Shown one piece after another: positions 12,058 to 24,326 of a DNA stretch of 64,000 nt. The DNA comes from Eublepharis macularius (Eukaryota; Chordata; Lepidosauria; Squamata; Eublepharidae). Position 1 is the first letter of the stretch. Every line of letters starts with the position of its first letter. The stretch covers positions 45,701,368-45,765,367 of the forward strand of contig NC_072791.1 of NCBI RefSeq assembly GCF_028583425.1. Reading direction: 5' to 3'. The position numbers and the translations under genes were made by a program. The notes under the pieces are model-generated. The model searched no databases and was not told the DNA's origin. It was given only the letters and a program-made list of their open reading frames with translations.

Positions 12058-12933
12058 CAGGGCTGAATCCACACTACCGTCGTTCTCGCGGCAGTTTTTC
12101 GCTTCCGCAGCGCCATTCCTTCATCTGTTCACACGCATCGTCTCCGAAGCCGTCATTAATTCGGCATGGCGTCGCCACAGCCCATTGCACTTTCGCTGCA
12201 GGTTATCTTTTGACGAATAACTGCCCTCCGTTGAATTCCGAGCCTCTCTTGACCCGCCTCCCAATTAAGGAGTAATTCTTCGCCTTTGTCCCCACCCCTT
12301 TTTTTAAAAAATAAAAGAGTACCGTGTCGATATGGCGACATCTCATCATATTAATCTCATTTTAAAAAAGCGGGCAGACCTCAAATATCAGAGGAACAAT
12401 TTCATATGTTAATTCAATTTATATATTTGGGGAGGGGGCATCCACATGATACTGAAATCATGGCTCATGTTACGCCCCCAACATGGACTGTGCTGATGAG
12501 TTAGGCACAGATGTCAATTTTCCAAAGACAAAATGAAGCTCAGCTGTGGGATGCTGCTGTGGGTGATCATGACCGCTCACCCATTCCCGGATGATTTCAA
12601 CCAGCATGCAGGCTGTGATGTTCCGAGCACTCATCGTAAGTGTCTCGGGTGATTTTTTAAAATATATTATATTAATGGTGTCGTTGTACCATTGAACCAG
12701 GATGCTTACTCATCGATATAGTGTCAATTTGACTTAAAAACAAAAAACGGGGCCGTTCGGGTTTTTCCCGCCCCTGGATGCGTCTTTTTAAAAGGGGATG
12801 TGATCATCTGATTGCGCAGGAGAAATGCTGTTCCAGGGGTAATGTGGACAAACGAACGAAGACTGCGCAATAACTAATGATGCAATCATTGCACGAGAAA
12901 AGCGGGAGCTAAGGTAGTGTGGAATCAGCCCAG
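12058..12933. mobile_element. 870-bp inverted-repeat DNA element, TSD CAG
   Basis: The terminal inverted repeats are GGCTGAATCCACACTACC at 12061 and GGCTGATTCCACACTACC read inward from 12930, with 17 of 18 bases matching. The 3-bp duplication CAG flanks the element at 12058-12060 and 12931-12933. The interior is CpG-rich and has no long frame, so the copy is non-autonomous. Three-base duplications with GG-starting ends suggest a PIF/Harbinger-like element, but no transposase is present to prove it. Confidence 0.7.
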
Positions 12934-13056
12934 CCTGGGCTCTTCATCTGTATGATCTAGCGCATTGTGTCAACCAATGGTATCCTTCTGCCATTAAACT
13001 TTGTTTCTACTACAGCCACAACTTCTGATGTAGTCCAGGGTTATTCCTGTAACACA

Positions 13057-13268
13057 TAAAGTTGCCAACTATGGCTCAGTAAATTCCTGGAGATTTGGGG
13101 GTGAAGCCTAGGGAGGTTCAAGTTTGGGGAGATCAGCAGGGATGCGGTTCCATAGAGTCTACCCTTTGAAACTGTCATTTTTCCCTGGAGAACTGATCTT
13201 TGTAGTCTGGAGGTAACTTGTAATTCCAGGAGAACTCCAGGTCCGACCTAGAGGATGGCAACCTTAAC
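13057..13268. repeat. MITE, 'GGGTTGCCAAC' family
   Basis: It begins 'aaagttgccaacta' and ends 'gatggcaacctt'. The interior has 'aattcctggagatttggg', 'ccatagagtct' and 'ggagaactgatcttt', the same order as the copy at 57181. Confidence 0.65.
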
Positions 13269-13549
13269 ACATGAGGTGGCATCATTTATACCTGTGGGGT
13301 AAAAGATCTGAAAATGAAACTGGTCAGAATGCCAGAGACTTGCTAACTTTACTTTCCTTTTAATTAAAGGGAACAGGCTCAGAGAAATAAGGAACAGCAT
13401 ATCAGAGATACCAAACCCTGAAGGCCTTTCCAGGGAGAAATGTCCATTTTTCTGCAGATCTGTTTTTCAAACTTCTTTGAAATACCAGTAGATCATACAT
13501 AAACATAATGTCTCTGCACAGGAACCCTGTGTTTGGAAGTAGAAAGTCG

Positions 13550-13860
13550 CATACAATTCTTATCTTGTTTATACCCACAACAGTCCTGCAAACTAGCAAG
13601 TTAGGCTGAAAATGACTTGCCCAAGGCCACCCAGTGAGATTCAGAGCAGATCTCCAGGGGCCAAATCTATTATGTTCTTGGTTGCGCCACACAGACACCT
13701 GTTTTAACTCAAACAGATGCTGCTCCTGTCCACATCCCTCCTGCTTCCTTTTAGCACACATCCTTTGGGTCAATATTATTATGATCATTAAAGCCAGCTG
13801 TATCCATATGATAAGCAGAGCTGCTGGGCTGTGAACCATATACCACTGGAGTTTCTGAGC
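13550..13860 (-). repeat. CORE/tRNA-type SINE, old
   Basis: The phrases 'caacagtcctgca', 'gttaggctgaaaatgacttgcccaaggccaccca' and 'agattcagagcagatc' are a worn minus-strand CORE-type SINE. Clearer copies are at 27685 and 31792. Confidence 0.5.
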
Positions 13861-16257
13861 GCTGGGCCTGGAATTATGGACTGTTCCTTGCTGAAAGGAA
13901 AGGACAAATTAGTGCACAATGTCCACCTGCTCTGTCCAGATCTTGGGCAATCCTTGGCTACCGTCTTCTTGTTGGATGAGAATCTGAAGATCACATAGAC
14001 TATATTGTGGTGGGGGCAGCAGACACTTCTCTGGCTTTTGTATAGCAAACTCATCCCACACACACCCCACGATAGATAAGACTGCTGGTGAGAAGTGAGA
14101 GTTTGCCACCCTTAAGAATGAAGCAGTCACTGTCCACAAATACTTATGCCATAATAAATCAGTATTTAAGGAGCCACAGTGCTATTTTCTTGGTTTTGTT
14201 GCAACAGCTACCCCACTAGAATTTGGTTTTGCTGCCAGTAACTTGCATAGGAAAAGCCTGGCTGCATAGGAAAAGCCTGGCGAGTGGTACAGAGTGCTAA
14301 ATTCAGTGGCCTGAGAACCTCATTTTATCACACAAATGAAAAATGTTTCTAGCCCTTGTGACTAGAAATTCAGAAAGCAATGCTTAATGAAATTTCCTAA
14401 AGGGTGGCTGGCTAAGATTTCCAGTGATTGCATGGGACATTCTGCATTGCTCCTTGCCCCTCCTCCTGACCAACAACTCTCTTTTCTAATTATGTACATA
14501 GCAAAAAATAAAACAAACCAGAATAAACTGATGGAAAAGAAAATGCACAGGTCTGTGCAGAATTTATGCAGGTTGCAAAACATAGCTTCTTTGTGCAGGT
14601 GCATAGAATTCCGAGTTCAGAATTTACTTTTATTTTTAAGCACAGGATACACACAGCCCTTGTCCCTACATCACAAGCCTGCACTATTTGGGGAGAAGGA
14701 CTGTCCCTTTGTTCCACTGGTGAAATCCCGCCTTCCTTTGCCTTCTTCCCTCACCCAGCTGCATTTTCAATTGCCCCAGTGTGCGTCATTGTGACAGCTG
14801 CCCTCGGGCGCATGCTGCAGGATGTCTGTGCATGCATGCACATGCAATATCAACAGTGTTTGAGGGCAGCACAAACACAGCCCTGCCAGACACCCTAAGC
14901 TTGTTCCTGCTATGGTAACAGTCCTGCTCTATTAGCTGGCATCTGGAGCCTGCTGTTTGTTTTTGTCCAGGATCAAAACTCTGCAGCCGATTAAGCAAAA
15001 TCACCATGGGAACTAGGATTTCTCAGGCTGCCAAGCTCCATTCATGGGGTCTGCAATCATGGCAAGACCTTTGTCTGCTGCAGTTCTGACTCTTGCTGAA
15101 CAGAGGGAAATGATGCCCCCCCTGCCCCCCCGGTCTCTTTTTGGCAACCCTAAACTTGTGAGATATTGATCTGTCGTTGCCAATTAACCTGGAAAAAGCA
15201 GGTTTTAACAGCAGATTTATCTGCAGAAATCAGCAGATGATGCTTTTTACAGCCTTGGTACAAATATTATCTCGTTGCTAATGTCTGTCTATTTATTAAG
15301 CCGTTACTAATGGCCCAACTACTGGCTGAAGGTAACAATCTTATAGTTGCCAGAGTATCTTCAGTAAGACACAGGATTTCAACCAGCTGTGACCTTTTGC
15401 AGAGGGGAAAGATTCAAGAACTCTCTCAAAGTCTGGATCTGGTCATTCTGCTTCGGCCTTTGGGACACTAGATAGTGACTCCTGTAGTGGCCACCCACCA
15501 ACCATCTAGGATTTTTTAAAGCATCTATTTTCCTACCATTCCACCAAGGAACTTACATAGATATAGCTGTGCTGTCCCCTCCTAGGGAAATCTAAGGTTG
15601 CCCTCAACCTAGCGATGAAAAGCAATTTGCAGTCCTGCAGTCCACTGTGTTAGTGGGATAAACAAGTAGCACACGAAGGGGCTTACTGTAAGCCTAGTGC
15701 TTAGTAATATCATTTGAATGATGTAACTCAGAGGTGGAAAACAGGTCAGTGTCCATTATGTAGCTCATATTATTTTCTACAGTAATGTTACTACAGTAAT
15801 ATAATAGAAGAAATTAACCATCCCATGCTGATATATTACTCAAAATCCATAACATTAATAACACAAGACTCCTATTGTCTAAGCAATAACAAAGCTATTG
15901 AGAATACACCATTTTGTTTTCTTTGAGAGGTTGATGCAGGGGCTGCAATTTCCCAGGAAAGATGGGAGCCTTTTAACCTCTCCAGGTACCCATACATTTT
16001 CTCAACTGGAAGTAAAAGTAGCTTAGAGGAGGGAATTTTCAGATGAAAGATGGCCTGAGGGGAAAGGAAATCATCTCTCTCCTCTGGAAGCAGACATCCT
16101 GGCAGCTGCAATCTTTTTTAAAAAATCATTTGAAATGGTCTCAGAATTACTGAAATGTTGTGCAGTTCTCCTTTTTACTTAGAGATAAATAACTGCATAG
16201 TTAATATCAAATCCTTGAATAAGCAGCATAAATTGAAAGCAATATTATACATCTCAT
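13861..16257. other. Intergenic, little recognised
   Basis: An 18-bp unit (gcataggaaaagcctggc) is tandemly doubled at 14246-14281. A 'ttggcaaccctaaa' near 15137 may be one end of a GGGTTGCC-family MITE. I see no gene. Confidence 0.4.
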
Positions 16258-16401
16258 ATTTGCAGTCACAGATCCAGAGGAGTTAGCCGTGTTAGTCTGT
16301 AGTAGCAAAATCAAAAAGAGTCCAGTAGCACCTTTAAGACTAACCAATTTTATTGTAGCATAAGCTTTCGAGAATCATGTTCTCTTCGTCAGATTTGCAG
16401 T
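16258..16401 (+). mobile_element. Single-arm copy of the fold-back retroposon family, 9-bp TSD
   Basis: ATTTGCAGT occurs at 16258-16266 and 16393-16401. The insert has the head 'gatccagaggagttagcc', the core 'agtagcacctttaagac' and the end 'gttctcttcgtcag'. It is the simple monomer form, without the inverted second arm, and so defines the basic unit of about 125 bp. Confidence 0.7.
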
Positions 16402-17517
16402 GCTATTCTAAGCTGAGTTACACCCTTCTAAACTCACTGACTTCAAATGTGAAGGGTCTAACTCTAAATAGGACTATATTGTTGGTGTCATTGTATCACA
16501 TAACAGTGGGCTCTAAATACATTTTTAAATGTTAACAGACCTCTTTGAAAGGTTATCACAACCTCAGCAACACTTGTTTTTATTTACAACAGCTTTAATT
16601 TAATCAACAAATACTAGCTACTAGTACAAGGTATAACAATGGGTTCAGATGTTAACTTGCTTAGCAAAACTAGTGAATAGTGTGAGTGTTTTGCCTGTTA
16701 GATATGGATTTTAGGTAAGTAGCTTTCACACTGTACTTCCTGCATTTCTTAGCTGCTTCATCCATTTTTTTTTGTTTATCCGCTACATAAAAAAATCTGC
16801 CTAGTGAGGATCCACTCATTGCATCTAAAGAAGTGGGCTCTAGTCCACAGAAACGTATGCTGGAATAATTTTTGTCAGTGCCACTAGCTTATGAATGGGC
16901 ATACAACTTGGCTTCATCTTATGCAAATGTATTTATGAGCAAACATAAACAAAGTTATCCTTAAAGAACCCAGCTGTAAAACACTCAGCAGGCAGTGAAA
17001 AGTTGATATTCACAAAGAGGTTTCCTTGTGGTTCAGGTGCTGGACTGCAATGGGTGTTCTCATGGCAGTGTTGTCCATTTATTGTCTTTCTGTGCTTTCC
17101 CTCGTGGTTTCTCTCTCCCAAGTTAAACCACCTGGGATCAGATTTTGAGAAAGCTTGGATGAACAATAAGGAACCTACAGAAAAAAAAAACCCTCTGTTT
17201 GAAGGACCTGATTATATATTTGTACATTGAATCAATGGTATAGGAAGTTTGAAAGAACATAAACTCAGTCCATGGACTACTTTCACATGAAGGTTTTTCT
17301 CCCTTTTGGTTTATTTATTTACTTTGTGCATTTCTATGCTACCTCTCCAGGGAAACTGCCTGTTGCGGCTTCCAAACTGGAGTGCTTTTTTGGAGCATCT
17401 ACACAGCATCATGCTGTTAACAGTCTTTTCCCCAGGATTTGTTAGTCCTCGGTACATTCTTTCTGCAACTTGTAGTACTCTGATCTTTTTGAAAAGAACA
17501 CAATTCAAACATGCACT
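16402..17517. other. Intergenic, no clear feature
   Basis: 'gaagtgggctctagtccacagaaacgtatgctgg' near 16830-16865 is a distant relative of the fold-back family core. I recognise nothing else. Confidence 0.35.
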
Positions 17518-17705
17518 CAGGATTTGAGTCTGATGGCACCTTAAAGACCAACAAGATTCTCAGAGTGTAAACTTTCGAGAGTAAGAGCTCTCTTCTTCAG
17601 ACACCAGAGAGTTCTGACTCTTGAAAGCTTATATGCTGAAAATCTTGTTGGTCTCTATGGTGCTGCTGGACTCAAATCCTGCTGTTCTACAGCAGATCTA
17701 CACAG
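17518..17705 (-). repeat. Fold-back copy, diverged subfamily
   Basis: The left arm 'tctgatggcaccttaaagaccaacaagatt' and later the inverted 'aatcttgttggtctctatggtgctgctgga' form arms of about 70 bp with scattered mismatches. The head is at the right end (minus orientation). It shows the same fold-back design as 1083 but is older. Confidence 0.65.
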
Positions 17706-18549
17706 CTGCCCACCAAAACCACTCTGAATGGAAGGTGTACATTTTCCTGCTCTGCAAAAAGTCCTGTCCACATTAGTATTGTTTTCCCATTGTCAGTCCC
17801 TTTTCTCAGCATTTTTCTTCTGCCGTGCCACTGGAGGGCTTTAAAAAGTTTTTTTTTTAAATCAGTAATTGCTATAGTACTCAAGCATAACAATCTATTG
17901 CCATTTATCTGTTCTGAATTTTAGTAAACCCATTATATTATATTCTTATTTCCCTACATCTCCAAGCACTGATAAGTTGCAGAGGCAGCACTTCCTGGTT
18001 TTGGTTTCCCTTGGGTGAAAGAGCACTGGAAGCATCATCTAAAATTAATCTCCAGTTTTGTTAATACAATACAACATTGCCCTCTGCTCTTGGCATTTAA
18101 AAGGACCTGTGTGTTTCATTATATTTTGAGCTGAAATCTGCCACCACCCCTTTCTAAAATCCAGTCTGATGAAGAGTTCTGGAGAACTCAAAGACTTAAT
18201 AGGTATCCCGTGGCTTTTGTTTTTGGATTATGGTACCTTTATAATATGTGTCTTATTTGCAAGCAGCAGCAGATCTGCTACTCCACATCAAATTCTTCAG
18301 AAAAGAGTCAGATCCTGCCCTGCGTGGTACTTTGTATTCAATCAATTCACAGCTTTCCCCCTCTGTTTGTCTCTTCCAAACTGCTCTTTATCACACTCCC
18401 ATCCTGCTCCCATTCCATCAGCTGGGAGTGGGTAGGTGTCATGTTTTCCAAGTCAGATGGGTAAATCACTCAAACGTATAGAAGTTCCAGCCCACCTATT
18501 AGAAAGCAAGAGTCTAACCCTTAGCTCATATATCAGCTGACTCTGTCCT
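17706..18549. other. Intergenic, no recognised feature
   Basis: I recognise no gene or repeat. Confidence 0.4.
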
Positions 18550-18748
18550 AGATAGCCCAAGCAAGCCTGATCTCATCTGAAGCTAAGCAAGTTAGCACTT
18601 GGATGGGAGACCTCCAAAGAAGACCAGGGTTGCTATGTAGAAGCAGGCAGTGGCAAGCCAACTCAATTAGTCTCTTGCCTTGAAAATCCCAGCAGGGATC
18701 GCCATAAGTCAGCTATGACTTGATGGCACTATCCACCACTACCAATTT
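18550..18748 (+). repeat. 5S-rRNA-derived SINE (SINE3-type)
   Basis: The first ~90 nt follow the internal part of 5S rRNA (cctgatctcatctgaagctaagcaa, then cacttggatgggagacc). The body is 'gcaggcagtggcaagcca', 'gtctcttgccttgaaaatccc' and the tail 'gtcagctatgacttgatggcac'. 5S genes carry an internal Pol III promoter, which explains the family's mobility. Confidence 0.8.
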
Positions 18749-19597
18749 TGTGCTGGGAAAACTTTTACATATTTGAATGCAGGTGTTACACGTACAGTTG
18801 AATTGGAGGGAGTTAAAAGATCCTAGTATAGGATCCTTACTAGTGTGTGCCATAGTATTAATGAAAGAGATGGGGCAGATAAATAGATTAGGTGGAGTGG
18901 CCAAGACTGGCTGCCATGGGACTGAACAAAAGCAAAAGTGCCTTGGATTCCTGGGAGAAAGCTGCTGCTGCTACTGTGTGGAAGCTGAAGCATATACCTT
19001 ATAGCGCTAACCAACAAAAATAAACAGTGATGTTCTGGCCATGTGCAGCAGCTGGAGGTGACTAACTTCCTGTAGCTTCCTGCCATTGCTGAGATCAACA
19101 AACAGCAGTGCCTGTGGCAATGGAGATGAACAACATCAAGTCACTTCCCCCAATTGTCAGCCTCCTCAGCAAACAGAACCCCAGTCCACCTGGTCTGGAG
19201 GAACTCTCCATGTTGTAGGAATTTGCACTTTATAGTACAAGAATGTTCTGACATCAGTGGTTGAGTCGGTAGATGTATATAATTCAAAACTCTGTATTAG
19301 ACAGACACATGGAAGGAAGCCTGGTTTCCCCCCCACACACGTCCAGAGAACTGAAAATTATTCAGGGGAGGAATTGCTAGTCATTCATCCCAGTTTTGCA
19401 TCTTGTAAATAAGCATCACAAGTTATTGTGCTGTTTCAGACACCTGCAAACTCCGTTTAACCAGATGTGAATATGAAACCATAGGAATGTGTGTGTACTC
19501 CATGGGCAACACTGTTCTCTTCAATAAGCTTTCTCTTAACACTACTTTCTGTTAAAGCCTGCAAGAATGATTGGTAATACCCAGTCCTATTGGAGCT
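18749..19597. other. Intergenic, no recognised feature
   Basis: I recognise no gene or repeat. Confidence 0.4.
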
Positions 19598-19797
19598 TTG
19601 ATCTTCGAATCCCACATTTCAGCTCCTTCCCTGTAGTCTCCTGGAATTACAACTGATCTCCACACTAGAGAGATCAGTACACCTTGAGGAAATGGCAGTT
19701 TTGGAGGAAGACTATGGAATCACATTCCTGCAGGACGCGTCCCCAGGCTCAGCCTCCAAATTCCCTTGAGTTTCCCAAGCTAGAGTTGGCAACCCTG
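19598..19797. repeat. MITE, 'GGGTTGCCAAC' family, minus orientation
   Basis: It contains 'ctcctggaattacaactgatctcca', 'gagatcagtaca' and the end 'gagttggcaaccctg'. The outer left end is worn. Confidence 0.55.
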
Positions 19798-20817
19798 TCT
19801 CAGAAGGTGGGGGCACCAGAAGCATGGCCTCAGAAGATGACTGCTGTGATCAGATAGGTTCATACTGCCCTTTGGGTATGTTGATCCCAAGTCATATAGG
19901 AACACCGGTACCTTGAATTGTGTCCAGAAACAGACTGGGAACCAGTGTAGATAAACCAAGAGTGTCTGTACACGTTACTAAGTACCTAAGGGCGCTCAAG
20001 TGCAGGATTGTATGTGTAGTCCTCAATTCACATGCAGGCTGTTCTTGCTCTGCGCATGTGAATGCCACTTTCACAGGAGCTCCCTTTGTGCGACTGCATT
20101 TGCAAGTGATTCCAGAGGGCAAAGCACCAATTCAGCTGTTTTTGCTGCAAAAACAAGTACTGTAGGCTCCTTTGAACTGCCAATTTGCATTTCTTTAAGA
20201 TGTGAGAAAGATCAAGATCTGCATTTCAATGAATGGATGTGGGGGAAAACTGGGATACCTTTAGCAGTTGATAATGAAACGTGTGAATGAATTCACGCAG
20301 AGCAAATTGAAGTGTGACTATGCAAGCAAGTGCATGAAAAGTTGGAGAGGGGGCACGTGAAATGAGGTTCACTTGAGCATCTCTATGTACTTAGTAACAT
20401 GTAGAGATGAGAGACTTCAAGACTGGCAACCAGCAAGAGACTTACCCACCCTGGTGGGCCTTTGCTGACAACATAGTGATATTGTTGACACTGCAATGAT
20501 GTCTCTTTCAGTGCGATCAGTTTAGTGTGACCAAAAGTGATGTCATCAAGACATTGGGGATGCTCTAGCATTCAGGTTAAATCATAGAGGTTTGGCTGAA
20601 TACTGTGATGACATCATGTCCGGTCACCCCAGAAGCGATGCCATTGAGGCCCCAGTGTTGCTGATACTGCATTCCCTCCATTTTTCTTTCACAACCCAGC
20701 TGAGCAGTGGCAAGAAGGAACAGTGGGGAGAGGGAGGTTTCCCACTGCAGCAGGAGACCTGGCAACAAAATGGTGATTCCCAGTTCCAGCCAGAAAGGTG
20801 TTCTAGAAGAATCGTTC
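19798..20817. other. Intergenic, no recognised feature
   Basis: I recognise no gene or repeat. Confidence 0.4.
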
Positions 20818-21035
20818 TTCATTTATACTCTGTTTCCTCCCTAGTGAGGACCCAAAGCAGTTTACATTGTTCCCCTCTCCTCCATTTATCATCATGTCAA
20901 CCCTGAGAAGTTAGGCTGAAAAGTGTGACTGTTTCAAGGTCACTCAGCAAGCTTCCATGGCAAAGTGAGCATTTGAACCTGTCCCTCAGATCCCAATCCG
21001 ACAATCTAACCATTATTCCACACTATTTTTAACGA
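20818..21035 (-). repeat. CORE/tRNA-type SINE
   Basis: Minus-strand order: the tail 'tgaggacccaaagcagtttacat', the core 'gagaagttaggctgaaaagtgtgactg' and 'caaggtcactcagcaagcttccatgg', then the tRNA-like head 'gatcccaatccgacaatctaaccatta'. Confidence 0.65.
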
Positions 21036-21039
21036 GTTT

Positions 21040-21152
21040 CATTGTGGTATCTGATAAAGGGGCTTGACTCTCAAAACCATATACCCTGAAAATCTTTAAA
21101 GTGCTACTGGACTTGAATCTTGCTCTTCTACTGCAGATGAACGTGGCCACTC
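21040..21152 (-). repeat. Fold-back-family fragment
   Basis: The stretch 'cttgactctcaaaaccatataccctgaaaatctttaaagtgctactgga', then 'gctcttctactgcag', is the minus-strand core and head of the subfamily at 17518. Confidence 0.5.
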
Positions 21153-22130
21153 ACCTGTCTTGTATCCGTTGTTTTGTCTCCCACATCACCTTCCTGCTCT
21201 CTAAAGGGAGATGCCAGGATGTGTGGAAGAAGGAAGTGCCCATATGCACCTTCCCTCAGAAATGTGAACTGTCATATAATTCCAAAGAGACCTCCCAGAA
21301 CAAGCTGCTCTTCTTTCTTCAGGGAATATGCATTGGTATGTTCTTAAACTTCTACTAAATCTGTGGTGAGTTTAGAGTTTGTTTCTCAGTTTAAATGCTT
21401 CTAAAGAATGCTAATGGAATGGCAGTTATTCAGAAGGGATTAACATGCTCCATTTCAGCGCTGAAAGAAGGCAGAGGTGATACCCAGCAAAGAAGAGGGC
21501 TGTATCCTTATCACACATACCTACACACATACATCACCAGATCTGCAGATAACATTCCATAGGATTGAAGGCTTTCTCTTCATGACATTTGTACAAGAAC
21601 CACCCTACATTTGAGGTCCTAGTCTCCTTTTTGTGACTCTTGAGTTTCACATTTCCCCCCTCTTGCAGTTTCACCTGTAAGAGCTACTTTTGGAACCTGG
21701 GATTTGAAATAGGTTTTTAAAAACTTATTCAATCTATCAGTAATAGATTAAACAAATGGGGACCGGCAAAGACTTGTGGGAAGGGGGCACCTCATTTCCC
21801 CTTCCAACACCATGTCCTCTCTCCCTTCCCTGCCCCCATAGCCTCTCTCCTTTTCCTGCTTCCTTCTCTCCTTCCTACCCACCTTTGTCTGCTCCTCTGT
21901 CTTCACTCCCTTCCCCCAAGCAGCCTCTCCCCTATTGCCCAGTTGCTGAGCTGGGCCCAGTTGCATGGTGGGGAACCTGCAAGGACTTGTAGGAAGTACT
22001 TTGCTGTATCCCTGTATCCCCTGTATCCGCTGTATCCCCTTCTCTACACTATTTCTTCTTTCCCTCCTGGCAGCCTCCATATGCTTGCGATTAAATCTCT
22101 CCTTCAAACCCACTAAACAACTTATTTTAT
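21153..22130. other. Intergenic; short tandem repeat 22003-22043
   Basis: About four copies of a 10-bp unit, TGTATCCC(C/G)C-like, lie at 22003-22043. Pyrimidine-rich sequence lies at 21790-21930. No gene is recognised. Confidence 0.45.
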
Positions 22131-22567
22131 CAGGGCTTTTTTCTGAGAAAAGAGGTGGTGGAACTCAGTGGTACTATATGAATGCCCACAAAGCACGCAT
22201 GCGTGCTCCCGGGATTGTGTGATGATGTCACTTATGGGGAGTGACCTCATTGTGCAGGGTGTGGCCACCCCTGGGAGCACTCCCGTTATCTGAGTCAACT
22301 TGCCTCTCTGCCCCAGGCCGTTTGGGCCCGATCCTGGCCGCTTTGGGCTTATTTTGGCCATTTTGGGCCCATTTTGGCCCAATTTGGGCCTGAAACGGCC
22401 AGGATGGGGCTACTGCTGGGCAGGCAGCAGCCTGTTTCAGGCTGATTCAGGCCCGATCCTGGCCTTTTCAGGCCCATTTTGGGCCCTAAATGTTCAGGAG
22501 TGGGGGGGGCAGTTTTGAGAACTGCCAGGATGCTGTTCTGGAGCATTCCGGCAGAAAAAGAGCCCTG
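22131..22567. mobile_element. hAT-like non-autonomous element with GGCC-rich core
   Basis: The inverted ends are CAGGGCTTTTTTCTG (22131) and CAGGGCTCTTTTTCTG read inward from 22567. The CAGGG start is typical of hAT ends. The flanks tattttat and ccttttac agree at 5 of 8 bases, as an eroded 8-bp duplication would. The interior, 22315-22500, repeats 'ttttgggcccattttggccc'-like palindromes. Confidence 0.55.
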
Positions 22568-22597
22568 CCTTTTACCTGCCACCCATCTTCACCTACA

Positions 22598-23097
22598 TTT
22601 CTTATTTTACTTCATTTTTATACTGCATTTCTCCCCAGTGGTGTCCCAAAACAGCTTACATAGGAATCCCATTCCCCCAGTGGGGGCGGGGAATCTCCCG
22701 CTCCCAGCCTCCGCCCCACCACCAACAATCACCTGGCTGGACGGTGGGAAGGCTCAGGAAATGCGCCCGATCTTGTGTTGGGGACTTATTTTTATCAACT
22801 CAGCCCTGTGGGGGGGGGCTTCACTTCCTTGTCACACTGAGAATGATGTCAGTCCTGGTGCAACAAGGAAGTGCAGGGTAAAAACTCCCAATGAACCCCC
22901 CCAGTCCTCCAGTTTGGGCATCTGGCAACCCTAAGCTTACACCATTCTCATAACAACCCTGAGAAGTAACTTAGGCTGAGACTGTATGACTGGATCAAAG
23001 TCTCCCAGTGATCTTCCACAGTAGAGTGGTGATTTGAACCTAAATCTCCCAGTTCCAACTTTGAAACTCTAACAACTACACTACACTGCCCCTTGGT
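22598..23097 (-). repeat. CORE-type SINE split by a MITE (22657-22934)
   Basis: The SINE tail ('atttctccccagtggtgtcccaaaacagcttacat') stops at about 22656. Its core resumes at about 22935 ('cataacaaccctgagaagtaacttaggctgagac') and runs to the head near 23090. The intervening block ends 'atctggcaaccctaa', the right end of the GGGTTGCC MITE family, so the MITE inserted into an existing SINE. Confidence 0.55.
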
Positions 23098-23357
23098 GAG
23101 GGATGGCTGCTGTTGAACTGTAGCAAGTAACCAGACCTGGGTGAATCTTGTAAGTCACGTGGTATCAAGTTGCTTTGTGGTGATTTCTGGCCCTGGCCCC
23201 AATAAGTTCATCCTCAAAGGACAAAACAGCTCTGGAAAGGGCTGTGCCCTCTTCCCTTGCCTTTTACTGACAGTAATCAAGCCTGGAATATTGGCTGAAC
23301 TGTTAAGGTTGCCTAGCAAGAGCCACTGAGGGCATCTAGTTAAAACTACAGGCACCA

Positions 23358-23625
23358 CTGGGGTATTTTAATAATAACAACAACATTCAATTTATATACT
23401 GCCCTTCAGGACAACTTAACACCCACTCAGAGTGGTTTACAAAGTATGCTATTATTATCCCCACAACAATCACCCTGTGAGGTGGGTGGGGCTGAGAAAT
23501 CTCCGGAGAGCTGTGACTGACCCAAGGTCACCCAGCTGACTTTAAGTGGAGGAGTGGGGAATCAAACCCGGTTCTCCAGATTAGAATCCCATCACTGTCA
23601 ACCACTATACCAAACTGATGTGTAG
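23358..23625 (-). repeat. CORE-type SINE, younger subfamily with (AAC)n tail
   Basis: On the minus strand it has a tRNA-like head near 23600, the core 'ggtcacccagctgac', the body 'cactcagagtggtttacaaagtatgc' and a tail of AAC repeats at 23370-23385. It closely matches the copy at 34748. Confidence 0.7.
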
Positions 23626-24326
23626 GAAGAGCTGTCTTGTCCATTCATGGTTCCAGTCTCCTGATTTAAATATCCTTGGATCAGAGCCACTTGGCAATTA
23701 TTATATAAGATAAACTGAGAGGGGCTACAAGAAATTGGGGAGGGGTAATAATAACACTGACCTTCTTCACCACTTTGGGCAGGGCACAAATCTGTCTAGA
23801 ATAGTAGTATATAAGCACAGTTGTTGTTGTTAAATTTCTTCCCTGTACCATAACCTCCCCCCTCTAGGATTCTGTATGCTATCAAAGGCTTATAGGAGGT
23901 TGTTTTCAACCTTGAAGTGACTCTCTGCATTTTATGCCTCTTGGAAGGTACGCACATTACTCAGTTCTCATCAGTCCTTTGCTGTTTTTTGCAAAGTCGT
24001 ATTTTTCTGCAAAGCTGGGGAGTCCTCCAAGTTTATAGAAACTCATACCTTTTCTGAGAAACCTCCTTTTGTCTTTGGCACAGGCCACCCAGTTTGTTAT
24101 TCCAGGTACTGATTTGCCCACTTATCAGTCAAGATTACACCTTTTTGTTTACTCACCTTGCTAAACCACAAACAGTGTTTAAAATTGATTTTGGTTTCAA
24201 AAAGAGTCAACCATGGATGGGGGGTGGCTGCTCTTGGTGTGGGGAACCTATACCCATCTTGGACAAACAGGGTTACTTTTGTGGTTCTTTAGTTCTTGGT
24301 TGCAATGGATTAATTTAATTACTCAC

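Noticed and set aside
12530-12640. Frame starting MKLSCGMLLWVIMT inside the 870-bp element, like a signal peptide
   Set aside because: It is short, stops soon, and lies within a non-autonomous DNA element. No host homology is recognised.
21101-21358. Exon-like frame after 'ctactgcag'
   Set aside because: The supposed acceptor is part of the head of a fold-back-family repeat copy, and no donor or family follows.
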